Assembly (NCBI GenBank): GCA_025531455.1 | Contig: JAMYHL010000013.1 | Location: 124,001-188,000, forward strand | From: Apiotrichum sp. Y4204 | Taxonomy: Eukaryota > Basidiomycota > Tremellomycetes > Trichosporonales > Trichosporonaceae | DNA: 64,000 bases | Direction: 5' to 3' | Part shown: positions 34,623 to 44,696 of the stretch, one piece after another | How the letters are laid out: every line of letters begins with the position of its first letter | Numbering within the stretch: the stretch's first letter is position 1 | Program-made: the position numbers and the translations under genes | Notes under the pieces: generated by a model | The model's database searches: none | Told to the model about the DNA's origin: nothing | The model's input: only the letters and a program-made list of their open reading frames with translations

Positions 34623-35512
34623 GCGGGTTGAAGGGTGGCAAAGGGGCGGCGTGAAGGACAGAAAGGAAGGGGAGAATGGATGAGAGGAAGGCGGACGACC
34701 GGCACCAGTCGAAGTCGAGTGTCAAGTGAACTCTCCTCGTCCGCTGGGTGCTCGAGGTGATCGGGGGAGGGAAGGTGTCTCGCGCTCTAACACTCTATGC
34801 CGGTTCTAGGCCTTCTCGGTCGAGCTCGCGCCCCGTTCCGTTGACGTAGGTATGGAAGACGACAAGGGGGAGTGTCTGGGAGTGAACTGTGGAGTGCACA
34901 GAGTGGAGTGTGGAGCAGTGGTATGAAGCGCTCGAAGATGGTCGGCTGTGGTCGACTGTGTAGAGTGGCAAAGTGGAGGTGCTCCAGCTGGCGCTTCGGG
35001 CCGCTCACTGGCCGTGGAGGCGCTCAGAGCGCGCTCTCGGCGGTTCAGAGTGCTCAGAGTGCAGAGTGTGCAGGGTGTGTGAGGCACGACTACCAATGGC
35101 TGCCACTTGACGACGTGTAACACGGACAACCTCCGTAACTCCGGCTCCGGGCCGGCGGCACCGATGTTGCAAGATCGGCGACACAAAGATCCTGCGAGAT
35201 CCTCGAGATCTCTGAATCTGCAATATTGCAATAGGCATTATTAACGCAATGCTGTAGGCCACAAAAAAACCTTGTACTGAACGTCATGCTATGCCGCCTA
35301 TGCATGTCCGAACGCTGTAGTGACTCCACATTTCTTGCGTCGTCCCACAGTAATCAGGCAGAGAGGATCCATATCGGAGCCTATCTACTACAGGGATAGT
35401 GTCCAATCCACTTGGGGACTATGGTATGTACTAGTATGTACGTGTGTGTACGAATGCGCTCTATCTACAAATGGGAAAACAATAGGGATATCACCAAATC
35501 ACTCTATATAGC
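34623..35512. other. 890-base intergenic region, no gene seen
   Basis: It holds the upstream region of the Eaf7-like gene (left, with C/T-rich minus strand) and the 3' flank of UGD1. A run of short near-repeats of GAGTGTGGAGTG/CAGAGTG type occurs at about 34870-35075. Open frames are short and unconvincing. Confidence 0.5.
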
Positions 35513-37417
35513 TTAGACGTCGCCAGTGCCGATGGTGACGACCTTGAAGCCAATCTTCTGGAGCTCAGCACGGTTGAGCATGATACGGCCGTCAAAGACA
35601 AAGGCGGGACGGGGGCAGTTGTCGTAGATCTTCTGCCAGTCAAGAGTCTTGAACTCGTCCCACTCGGTGCAGACAACAATGGCCTCGGCGTCCTTGCACG
35701 CCTCGAGAGCCGACTTGTGAACCTGGGTGAACTCCTTGACCGGGGCAACGTCCTTGGTGCCCTCCTCGGTAAGGTCGTACCAGATCTGCGACTCCTCAAC
35801 CTGGGGGTCGTAGATGTTGATGCGAGCCTTCTCCTGGAGGAAGTGGTTGGCGATCGAGATGGAGGGCGACTCGCGAGTGTCACCGGTGTCCTTCTTGAAG
35901 GCCCAGCCGAGGATGGCAATCTTCTTGCCGGTGATGGTGTTGAAGAGAGTCTCGACGACCTTGCGGGAGAAGCGGTCCTTCTGGTGCTCGTTCATCTCAA
36001 CAACAGCGCGCCAGTACCTGGCAACCTCGGGGAGGTGGAGCGACTCGGAGAGGTAGACAAGGTTGAGAATGTCCTTCTGGAAGCACGAACCACCAAAGCC
36101 CTGTAAAAGTTAGTGCACTGTTGACAGATCGGGTGTCAAATCTGTACTCACGACCGAGGCCTTGAGGAACTTGGGGCCGACACGCGAGTCCTTGCCGACA
36201 GCGTAGGCGACCTCGTCGACGTTGGCGCCAGTAGCCTCGCAGATAGCCGAGAGGGCGTTGATCGACGAGATACGCTGGGCGAGCATGGCGTTGGCAGCGA
36301 GCTTGGTGAGCTCGGACGACCAAAGGCCGACGGTAAGGATGCGGTCACGGGGAACCCAGTTGGCGTAGACATCCGAGAGGGCGGCGCAGGCGTCCTTGCC
36401 GGCCTGGGTCTGAAGCGAACCGATGAGGACACGGTCGGGGTTGAAGAGGTCAGAGATGGCAGTGCCCTCAGCGAGGAACTCGGGGTTCGAGAGGATGTCG
36501 AACTGGCAGCCGGGCTTCGAGTTGGCCTCGAGGATGGTACGCATAGCGCTGAGAAGTCAGATAAAGATCCAGTATGCTCGCAGTTTGTTGCGCAACTCAC
36601 TCGGCAGTGCGGCAGGGGACGGTCGACTTCTCGACAACAATCTTCGACGAGGTGGAGACCTCGGCGATGCGGCGAGTGGCGCGCTGGAGGAAGTTGAGGT
36701 CGGCGGCGAAGCCAGCTCCGATACCCGACTTCTTGGTGGGGGTGTTGACCGAGACGAAGATAAGGCTGGGCGTTAGCGCACGGAAATTGCCGGAATCGCG
36801 TTCAGGCCATCACGGGCAGAGGATCAACAAGCACACATGCTTTCCAGCAAATTGCGGATTGCTCGCCAGAAGAGATCCACAAGCCAGCCACAAAAACTCA
36901 CTCAGCCTCCTCGATGGCCTTGTCGACGTCGGTCGAGAAGAAAAGGTTCTTGCCACGGGCGGACTTGACAACCTCGTCGAGACCGGGCTCGTAGATGGGG
37001 AGGGTGTCCGAGTTCCAGGCGTCGATACGGGCCTTGTTCAGGTCGACAATGGTAACCTGGATGTGGGGGCACTTGAGCGCGATAACAGCGCAAGTGGGGC
37101 CACCGACGTAGCCGGCGCCGACTAGAACTGTCAGCTACTGCGTTCTGGGTCTGGGGAGGTAACCCGGGGAGTAGATTCTGGGTGGTACTGGTGAACCGGA
37201 AGGCGCCGCTCGACGCGCGCTTTCCTCGACGAAGTGCAAAGGAGGTGCTGGGACAGCTACCTGCCCTCTCCAGCTTGTAGCCACGTCTCGAACCATCCTT
37301 AAAACGCGTTCAGGCTGGGTAGGGGGTCATGGGAGGTGCCGGGGACAGCGGACAGGTGGGTAGAGGTAGCGACAAATACGCACTGCAGCAAATCTTCTTG
37401 ACGGTGACGGGAGCCAT
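35513..37417 (-). CDS. UGD1: UDP-glucose 6-dehydrogenase
   Basis: This NAD-dependent enzyme oxidises UDP-glucose to UDP-glucuronate, the precursor of glucuronate and xylose in basidiomycete capsule and wall glycans. Five exons are visible; the first codes only [11 protein letters not shown] and is followed by a 262-nt intron (37122-37383). The Rossmann start reads [20 protein letters not shown]. Next come [14 protein letters not shown] and [20 protein letters not shown], then [11 protein letters not shown], then [16 protein letters not shown], then [20 protein letters not shown] with the conserved Lys/Asn, and [17 protein letters not shown] with the catalytic cysteine. The C-terminal domain includes [19 protein letters not shown] and VFDGRIMLN. 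It ends VVTIGTGDV and matches the full family length (about 465 residues). Confidence 0.96.
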
Positions 37418-40400
37418 TTTGGTGATGAGGGGATGAAAGTCTAGGTCTATAGAGGAAAAGAAAGAAAGAAGAACGAACAGGCAAGCAGAAAAGGAGGGTA
37501 AGGAAAAGAACGAGGTGTCAGCTAAAAGTCGGCGGTGATAATGGTGGTCGCCATTTGCGGCGCGGTGGTGACGATGATTTCTGAGGACGTGTCAAAGCCC
37601 CCCCAGAGCGCAGGAAGCCCAGATACCAATTGTGGGGGTGGGAAGAGAGCGCGGCCAGTGCGGCAGAGGGCGGGAGCCGGAAGGCAAAGGGAAGCCGCGC
37701 GCAAAGAGGGGCACGAGAAGCAAAAAGGGCGCGAAGGGAAGACAATCCAAGGGCCAGACACGGTACACGTTCGACAAAAAGGAGGGCCGAAAGGGAAAGA
37801 AAAACCTGCACCAGCAGAAAAAAAAAAAGAAAGTGGAACGAAAGGCGAAGTATTCATAAAACAGGGGCACATTAACGCAGGAAAAAAGAGTCAACAAAAA
37901 AATAAAATCATAACACATCCTGTCTTCTTGCATTCTTGCCTTCTGGGTTTCTGGGCTTTCCGGGCCATTAGCGCCTGCAATGCTTCTCGCGCTTCTCGGC
38001 TTGTTTGGCCGCGAGCACAAAAAGGCACTCGGCTCTCACGCCCTGCAGACTGATTGGCGTGTTTTGGTGCCTTCCTGTTCAGGTCGTGCTGGGCACACAC
38101 CGGTCAGGGTCGTGCCTCTCTAGCTCTTCACCTCTCCACCCACCACCCACTCGCACATGAGCACTCGTTGCGACAGTCGATATTGGGATGTCCGTATCTC
38201 GGTTTGCCGCCGACTGTGAGGAACGCAGGAAAGCGCGTCGGGTATCATAACGAAGAACGTCTTAATCAGGATGATACGGATGACGAGAGGCACGTTGCCT
38301 CCTAGACTTTTTTCGCCATCAATGACCTTTGATGGTCTATTTGCCCCACGCGCTCCTCGAGAACAGAGCTGTTTTCTATTCAGCATGGAATGAAGATTGT
38401 CTAAAATGCACGGACGACGAGAAGCCAAGGTCCAGGGTGGACAAGTTTGGCAAATGAGAGACAGCAGCGGCAGGTAAGGATGCCAAAGGAGGGAGGACAA
38501 GGGTACAAGGGATCACTGCCCGTCAGGGCATGCTGGAGCTAAATGAATAAAGACTAAGAGAATCTCCTCTTCTCCTCTGGCCTCGGGTCTTCCAGCGCTG
38601 AGCTTCAAAGGTTGTATTCAACCTCTCAAGGCGCAAAGGGTGATGTGATGTCGTGAGAGATTGGTGGGGGTCGATAACGATCCTGGACCTGGCGCTCCTT
38701 CCCTTTTCTCGTGGCCGTGCCAGCCTCATTCAACGGCCCAAATCACTTAAAAATAGTAGATTGCCAAGCTAAGAAGCGCGGCGCGCACAGCGGCACAGAC
38801 CAGACTCGTTGCCACAGCACGGCAGTCCGGCGATCCTCGTATCCTGGCCCCTAGGATGATGAGACAGCGATCGTCAAATTACTGGGGTCGGGGGTCGTCT
38901 CTTTCGCCGTTCAATCCACAGTCTCTCCTCCACAGGCGTCACTTGCCCTGGTCGCGTCGTGATCTCCATTCCAGTCTCCCGCTCACTGACAACGCTCACT
39001 CCCGAGTTCCCGAAGCCCTTCCGGCCCTTCTTGCTCCGTAAAATGCTGCCGAGATAGGTCCGACGGTCCGCCATAAAACAATAATAAGACAGCACTCAAG
39101 CCCAACAGTTTTCAAAACACATACCGGATGGAAGGCAGAGGTCGTAAAAGTTCGTAAGATGGATGTCAGCTTCAGGAAACCAGGGAAGTCGCAAAAAGGA
39201 GATTACCGCCAGCCGCTCAAAGCCGCCTATGCAACCAGATCGGGGTCCGGTTCCCCGGTTCCGTCCCATGACCTGAGAGCGATGCTTCGGCGGTACGACG
39301 GCCCGCGGGCCATTGTTATCGATCAAGGTGCCAAAAAGGATGCCGATATGCGCGATATGTCGAATGGCCGTTAATGGAACCGAAGATCACTGAAGGCCCC
39401 CCAACCCCGAAGCACTTCGACATCAGCGATGCTTCGTTCAACGCACTGTGGCTTGACTCACACACGATCAGACGCGTGTTTCGCATGTTCAACACGGCAA
39501 CGTCGGTCTACCTAGCTGTGTCGAGTCTGAGTTGAGCAACTAAATCTGGGTCTGATGACAATTCAAAGAGCGGTCGAGCACAGCACAGGCTCGTCCAACG
39601 CGATCGACGTCCGATCGGGTCGGACAGACGGACATACCACTCGGGAGCGAGGCCTTGGAGAACTGTCCCCCTCAAGTGACAGCGCAAGCTCTGACTGAAA
39701 TTATTAGAAAGTTTAGCCCAGCCACTGGCACGCACATGCACATCCACTTGCAAAAACCAGTATCTGGAAGCCACACGTGCCTGCATCTACCGTTCGAGTG
39801 GGTCAGTTTAAAGGTCCCCGGGTCGTCGCACTCGCACTGTACAGAACATGTACATCATACAGTAGTACCCTTGAACAACTTGGTACCCAACTGCCGTCAA
39901 CGTGCTTGACTGTGCTCCTGTAAAAGTGAGTGAGTACACCCGGGATAATCGCTCGGGACAAGGTTCGGGAGACCGGGAACCCAGGAACAAGGAACTCATG
40001 TTCCTTCCTGACCTTCCTTTCCCTAACCGTGGTGTCTGATGTTCCAAGGCACACCACCAGAAGATGCGCCTACCCTATAACACCCGAAATATCAAACAGC
40101 AATCCGGGCCGCTCCGAGTTACCTCCTGCCAGGTCGTTTCGAGACCTCCACGGAACACCATCCCGACGTCCCGATATAGACCGCGCTGAGACGGGTGCGC
40201 GCATACGGTGAGTGGCGTTTGGCATCCATTGTGGACGGCATGACGCATACACCCACCTCGGCCACCTCACGGACGCACAGCCCGCGCCACCCTGGCGCCA
40301 AAAAGAACGGGCGCGCCCGTGATCGTCCTCCCTGAACTGGCTATGCACAACATGAGACATGCCCGAGGATCGGTGATCAGCAACTATCAGGATCGGCATC

Positions 40401-41625
40401 GTCGCGGGCCGCGCTGCGGGAGGTGGCCTGCTGCCAGAAGCAAGCTGCGAGGAATTTTTCACAACCTCGCTCCTGACGATCGGCACTATGTGATCGTCGC
40501 CCGAAGCACAGGTGGACGCTCGGGTCGTCAGTGGCACAGTGGGAGGGGTCAGTGGGACAGATCCCCCGTCACGTTCATCGCCTGGGACCTGGACCACGAC
40601 CGGAATGATCTTTGTGATCGGGCATTGATCGCCAGGCACCTCCTGATCAACGCGACTGCTCGAGGATGGTCGCAGGCCTCATTCAGTCTCGCAACTCGTT
40701 GCTTGCCCCTGGGCCCCTGACGCAGCTACGCAGCAAACTTGTGGCCATGTGCGGCGGTTTGTTGGACATGTTGCACAGGGAACAGATCTTGCTCTACATT
40801 CCATAGGAGGCTCGAGGCTCGCATACCTAAGCTATTCCTCCGCTCATGGTAGTACAACACAAGATCCGTTGGAGATTGGCCGGGCTTGCGATTATGGCAG
40901 GTTCAGAATTATTGGTCTCTTGCCCCATGGGGTACGCTTCCACAGAAGCTCTGCCTCTTACATCTCAGTGAGCTGCCTCTGAGTCCGTTTCCGACCTTTA
41001 TGCAAGCATCAGATATCAATCCCACACAGGCGTCATCTCGGCATCACACTGCGTCTGCTTGCCGCGTCCTGTATGCCTCCTCGCCCTTGCGTCCCAGCGA
41101 AATGTCGGATCAAGCTGCTCCTCTCCACTTGGCCCGCCGTGAAGCCCTTCGCTGAGCTCCGCCGCACATCACCCGCACCTCCGCCATCCCGCACACGCCC
41201 CCTCCCTTCCTCAGGACACCCCGTAACCAACTTGAATTCCCCGGACACCTCGTCCTCGAGGTGATGCCTTGATGAAGCTTCGCGCGTCGCCCTCACGTGG
41301 TGCTGATTCCATTTTCATGGGCCTGTGTCTTTCATGTTCGTATAGTAATCGCACACTGGACAAGTATCTTGATGCTGGTCTGTGCACTATTTCCTGCAGG
41401 TATCCCGCGCTCCGCAACCGTGTTCGCGAGTGCGAGTGCTATGGTTAGCGTAGTACATGTTCCTCATCTGGTCAGTCTGTCACCCTCCACGGGTTCACCA
41501 CTTCAAAACCGCCAGAGCCCTCCCCTGGCTCCTGGCGGCGCCCCGGCGTTCCTGCGCACCCCGAACGACGGCAATAGCATCGCCCTGACCTCGAAAAAGA
41601 CTCGCGACGCGCGAAGACGCGTCTT
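37418..41625. other. 4.2-kb gene-poor region between UGD1 and tRNA-Ile
   Basis: No gene is supportable. The first part (about 37530-37900) is strongly purine-rich on the plus strand, so pyrimidine-rich upstream of UGD1, with an A11-type run near 37818-37829; this is probably promoter or leader. Open frames at 37535-38053, 39159-39374, 40070-40639 and 40319-40720 lack family features. A cluster of 11 GATC sites lies at 40321-40647. Long noncoding RNA or degraded sequence cannot be excluded. Confidence 0.5.
41594..41598 (-). terminator. RNA polymerase III terminator of tRNA-Ile
   Basis: Five T residues on the minus strand lie 27 bases past the tRNA 3' end, the usual Pol III stop signal. Confidence 0.6.
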
Positions 41626-41716
41626 TGACCACTGACAGGCTCGAACTGCCGACCCCCTCATACCGACACGCGTCTGCGTATTAGTACGATGCTCTAACCA
41701 ACTGAGCTAAGCGGCC
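41626..41716 (-). tRNA. tRNA-Ile(AAT) with an intron
   Basis: Reading the minus strand, the acceptor stem GGCCGCT pairs with AGTGGTC followed by the discriminator A. The D arm is GCTCAGTTGGTTAGAGC, the A box. The anticodon stem TCGTA leads to loop CTAATA with anticodon AAT after T33. The 3' half of the stem is TATGA, reached only after removing an intron of about 15 bases placed after position 37, where nuclear tRNA introns sit. The T arm is GGCAG, TTCGAGC, CTGTC, giving the B box. The variable region appears to be seven bases, slightly long. CCA is not encoded, as in nuclear genes. Confidence 0.85.
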
Positions 41717-42188
41717 GAGATGGGCGAGTTCATGGCCGGTCTCCCGCGTCGGCGCGGAAGGAGGGGACAAGACGGTGCGGTGGTAGCGGTGAGACTCCGG
41801 TGCGACGCTGACATGCAATGCGCTGATCTGCAGTGCTGTCGTGGAGGCGTCAATAGGGGTCAGTTTGTCTGCTCCTCTCCTCTCCTTTGGCCCACAAGGG
41901 CTATTAACAAGAACGTTACCATTACACAAAAAGGGCGGTATCTCTAATATATCTGTGCGTAACCTTAACCATGCTGTGATGTTGGGGGTGCAGGGCATGA
42001 AGACTTGGACTCGTTACTTGACTCGTGACTTGTGATTCTATGTGGTGTTGTTGACGAAGACGAGGGACAAAGGGCGCTCGGGACCAGGACTTGGACGGCG
42101 TTGCCTCGTGAATTGCATTGGGCTGAACCGAGTTGACCCGGATCGCGATGGCAATCGAGCATAGTCGCCGCCCGGTCGGTCTCGCAGC
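41717..42188. other. Intergenic region upstream of tRNA-Ile
   Basis: No gene seen between the tRNA 5' end and the 3' end of the small coiled-coil gene. Confidence 0.55.
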
Positions 42189-42707
42189 TTAGGCGTTGCC
42201 GAGTATGTCGTCCATTTCGCGCTTCAGCTCCTCGTACTTGGCTTTGTAACCCTCGGCGTCCTCGAGGCGCTCCTTGGTCTCCGCGAGCTCGGCCTGCATC
42301 TCCTTGTACTTCTTCACAAAGTCTGCGACCTTATCGCCGACGCCGTTGTAGGGCTGCGGTTAGCGGGAGGGTTAATAGTGGGTTGTGTGGATCAGGTGGG
42401 AGTGATGTGCGGCCTGTTCGTCACTGGATCACTGGTGGGTACGGAGGGGCCTGGGACCTGGGCCTGAACGGGGAGACCATTGTCCCAGGTAAGTGGATCG
42501 CTGCCAGCTCCTAGCAGAAAAACACGACGATTCTGGTGCTGATACCACTTTCAACAGCATCTCAATGGAACAACCCTCGTTGGCGACGGGTATTGTACTC
42601 ACGCCGTGGGCCGGGTAGTTGGTGGACGGGGTGACGAAGGGCCTGCTGTCAGTACTCAACGTTGATGTGATCGGGAAATGTGTGCGCCGACGCCTCGAAA
42701 GCTCCAT
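42189..42707 (-). CDS. Small coiled-coil protein, two exons
   Basis: I do not recognise this protein of about 89 residues. The first exon codes MELSRRRRTHFPITSTLSTD and on through STNYPAHG; a 249-nt intron (42354-42602) joins in phase 0 to PYNGVGDKVADFVKKYKEMQ, followed by a strongly predicted coiled coil, AELAETKERLEDAEGYKAKY and EELKREMDDILGNA. Heptad leucine and methionine spacing is good. The sequence before the ATG on the minus strand is C/T-rich like a leader and may carry a short 5' UTR intron (donor GTGAAT, acceptor TTCAG at 42734). An alternative is that this is the 3' end of the gene at 43290-43850, joined by a ~555-nt intron in compatible phase; transcripts would decide. Confidence 0.6.
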
Positions 42708-43289
42708 GACAGAGTCACGGTCGGTCTGAAGGAATGAGGAGCAAATGTGTATTCACATTATGAGTGTGATGGGCGGGGATAAGTGGGCGTGTAGAGATAG
42801 GAAGAGTGGTGGCAAGAAAGAACAATGGACGAGAGGTGTAGGTGGACGAGAGATGATGAAGAGATCAAAGTAGAGTTGCGATGACCGAAGCAGACCAAGC
42901 CACGATGCGACACACAGAGCAACGCGAGCATGCAGCTCCCTCTGCCCGACAAGCTCAGCTCGGCGCTCGATGCGGCGTCATATGGGCCATATGCGTCGCA
43001 TTGGGCTCCGCGCCGCGCCACGCACGTTGCATGCACATCTGCAGACCTCGACGCAGCGCGACGGTGCCTCCACACCAGGTGACCCTTTTGTGAACCACCT
43101 CCACTCCACCCACATCCCACGGCACTCTGTGCCCGTGCTAGCGCATGCTCTCGATGTTACGATCCTGTCGGGTCTCGGGACCAGGCCCTGCCCTGTTGAC
43201 CGAACAATGAGAGAGGATTACACGACATGACTGAATGGGCGGGAAGATCCACATGCGAGCAACTCGAGAACGAGAACTGTTAGAAAAAC

Positions 43290-43850
43290 TCACACTGGGC
43301 TGATTGGGCTGGTGGGGCTAGGTTGAGAGAATGGACTTGAGACAACAGCCGATAACGGGACGGAGACAACCGAGACGAGAGTGGTGTTGATTTTGATCTT
43401 GTTGTCTGTCGTACTTGTTGAGGAGCGCTCCTCGTCGTGGATGTCAACATTCGGCGCTTGGTAGCTTTCGTTGTCGCTTTGCGGTTCTGCCTTTTCTGGC
43501 CTCTCGTGTGTACGCGCATGCTGATGCACGTCCTCAGCATCCACGGTCGCACACGGTTCTCTAGCTTCGACCTCTACCTCCCCTGCCTCTTCCGCACTCT
43601 TCTCTACCTCTTCCGCCGCCTTTTCATCCTTCCCTAACCCCTCTCCATCCCCCTCCTCCACCCCGTCCTGACCCCCGACGTCAACCTCTTCCTCCACCTC
43701 GTGATCACCAACACACCGGTCCCCCACGCCCGCATTCACCAGTTTCTCCTTGGCCCGCTCGAGCGTGAGCAGGCGCATCACGATGGCGTACACGTGTAGC
43801 AGAGCGTGAGCGCACGCCGCAGCGAGCGAGACCGTGAGCACGTCGATCAT
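43290..43850 (-). CDS. Unknown acidic protein with N-terminal membrane segment
   Basis: A 186-codon single open frame that I do not recognise. It begins MIDVLTVSLAAACAHALLHV then YAIVMRLLTLERAKEKL, a hydrophobic N-terminal segment that could be a signal anchor. A highly acidic middle follows (EVEEEVDVGGQDGVEEGDGE), then polar sequence and a Ser/Pro-rich end SQPSPTSPISPV. There is no long competing frame on the other strand, and the upstream minus-strand sequence is C/T-rich. It may instead be the first exon of a longer gene that continues into the coiled-coil gene downstream. Confidence 0.45.
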   Translation of the reverse strand: MIDVLTVSLAAACAHALLHVYAIVMRLLTLERAKEKLVNAGVGDRCVGDHEVEEEVDVGGQDGVEEGDGEGLGKDEKAAEEVEKSAEEAGEVEVEAREPCATVDAEDVHQHARTHERPEKAEPQSDNESYQAPNVDIHDEERSSTSTTDNKIKINTTLVSVVSVPLSAVVSSPFSQPSPTSPISPV

Positions 43851-44696
43851 GGACGGCCGGGTAGCTGCGCAGCGGGTTGCTGCTTCCAGGTTCTAGCGCG
43901 AGGAGGGTGGAGAGTGCGTGAAGAGCTGCCTTGCAGTGTGCGGAGCCGGAGCGGCGGTCGACGACGCCCAACTGATCGGATGATCTGTGAGGGAGAACAA
44001 TGATGTTGGAATAGGGGGATCACGTCCGCTCCCCCCGCAACATCGTGAAAGAAAATAATGGCGGAGAGAGAAGAAACGAATAGGAGTCCTGAGCGAGGGG
44101 ATAACTGATACAGTGGCGGCAATGTCTGATGCCGGATATGAAGCAAATGAAGAGTGTTGGCGTTGTTCAGTCCGAGCTGGCGCCGTCTTGTGACTTCGAG
44201 TGCGCGAGTGCAAGTTTGCTAGCACCGGGCACCTAGCATTCTTACATGCATGTCCGTGTGATCGTCGAGCTCGAGGAGCTTGACGCCGATAGAGTTTGTA
44301 GATAGGAAGGGGCCCCTCAGGGATGACGTCGCTCTCCATGGAGAATCACGATGGAACGATGTCACTGGCATCAATGGATCAATGTGTACTTGGTCAATAC
44401 CACCTGACACTGTTAATTAAAGAACTGCGACACCATCGAGGTCAATAGCATGACGGTAAGCTCGCCCTACGAGCAGCGCACACGTCCGGGGTAATATATG
44501 CATCCAGATCAACTTGAATAAAATCTAATGACAGGTCATGTTGGTATGGTTCCAGATTCCAGCTTCAGCGTGACTCTGTAGCCGGGTCTATACAGTTTTC
44601 GCAAAAGATACAGTGGGGGTGGGAGTGCGGGGCGGGTAGAGGGGAGGTAGTGAAGATGGGGAGTGTGATAAGGAGCCGATGAATCGAATCGCCAGT
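43851..44696. other. 850-base region, no gene seen
   Basis: It lies between the start of the acidic membrane-segment gene and the stop of the Sec14-like gene. Minus-strand frames at 43893-44339 and 43847-44146 overlap each other and show no family features. Confidence 0.5.

Noticed and set aside
37535..38053. 172-codon frame with Lys/Gly/Arg-rich product
   Set aside because: It follows from a purine-rich tract upstream of UGD1; several frames stay open there on both strands.
40070..40639. 189-codon minus-strand frame in the gene-poor region
   Set aside because: No recognisable domain, no splice signals, and it overlaps the GATC-rich island; I could not support it.
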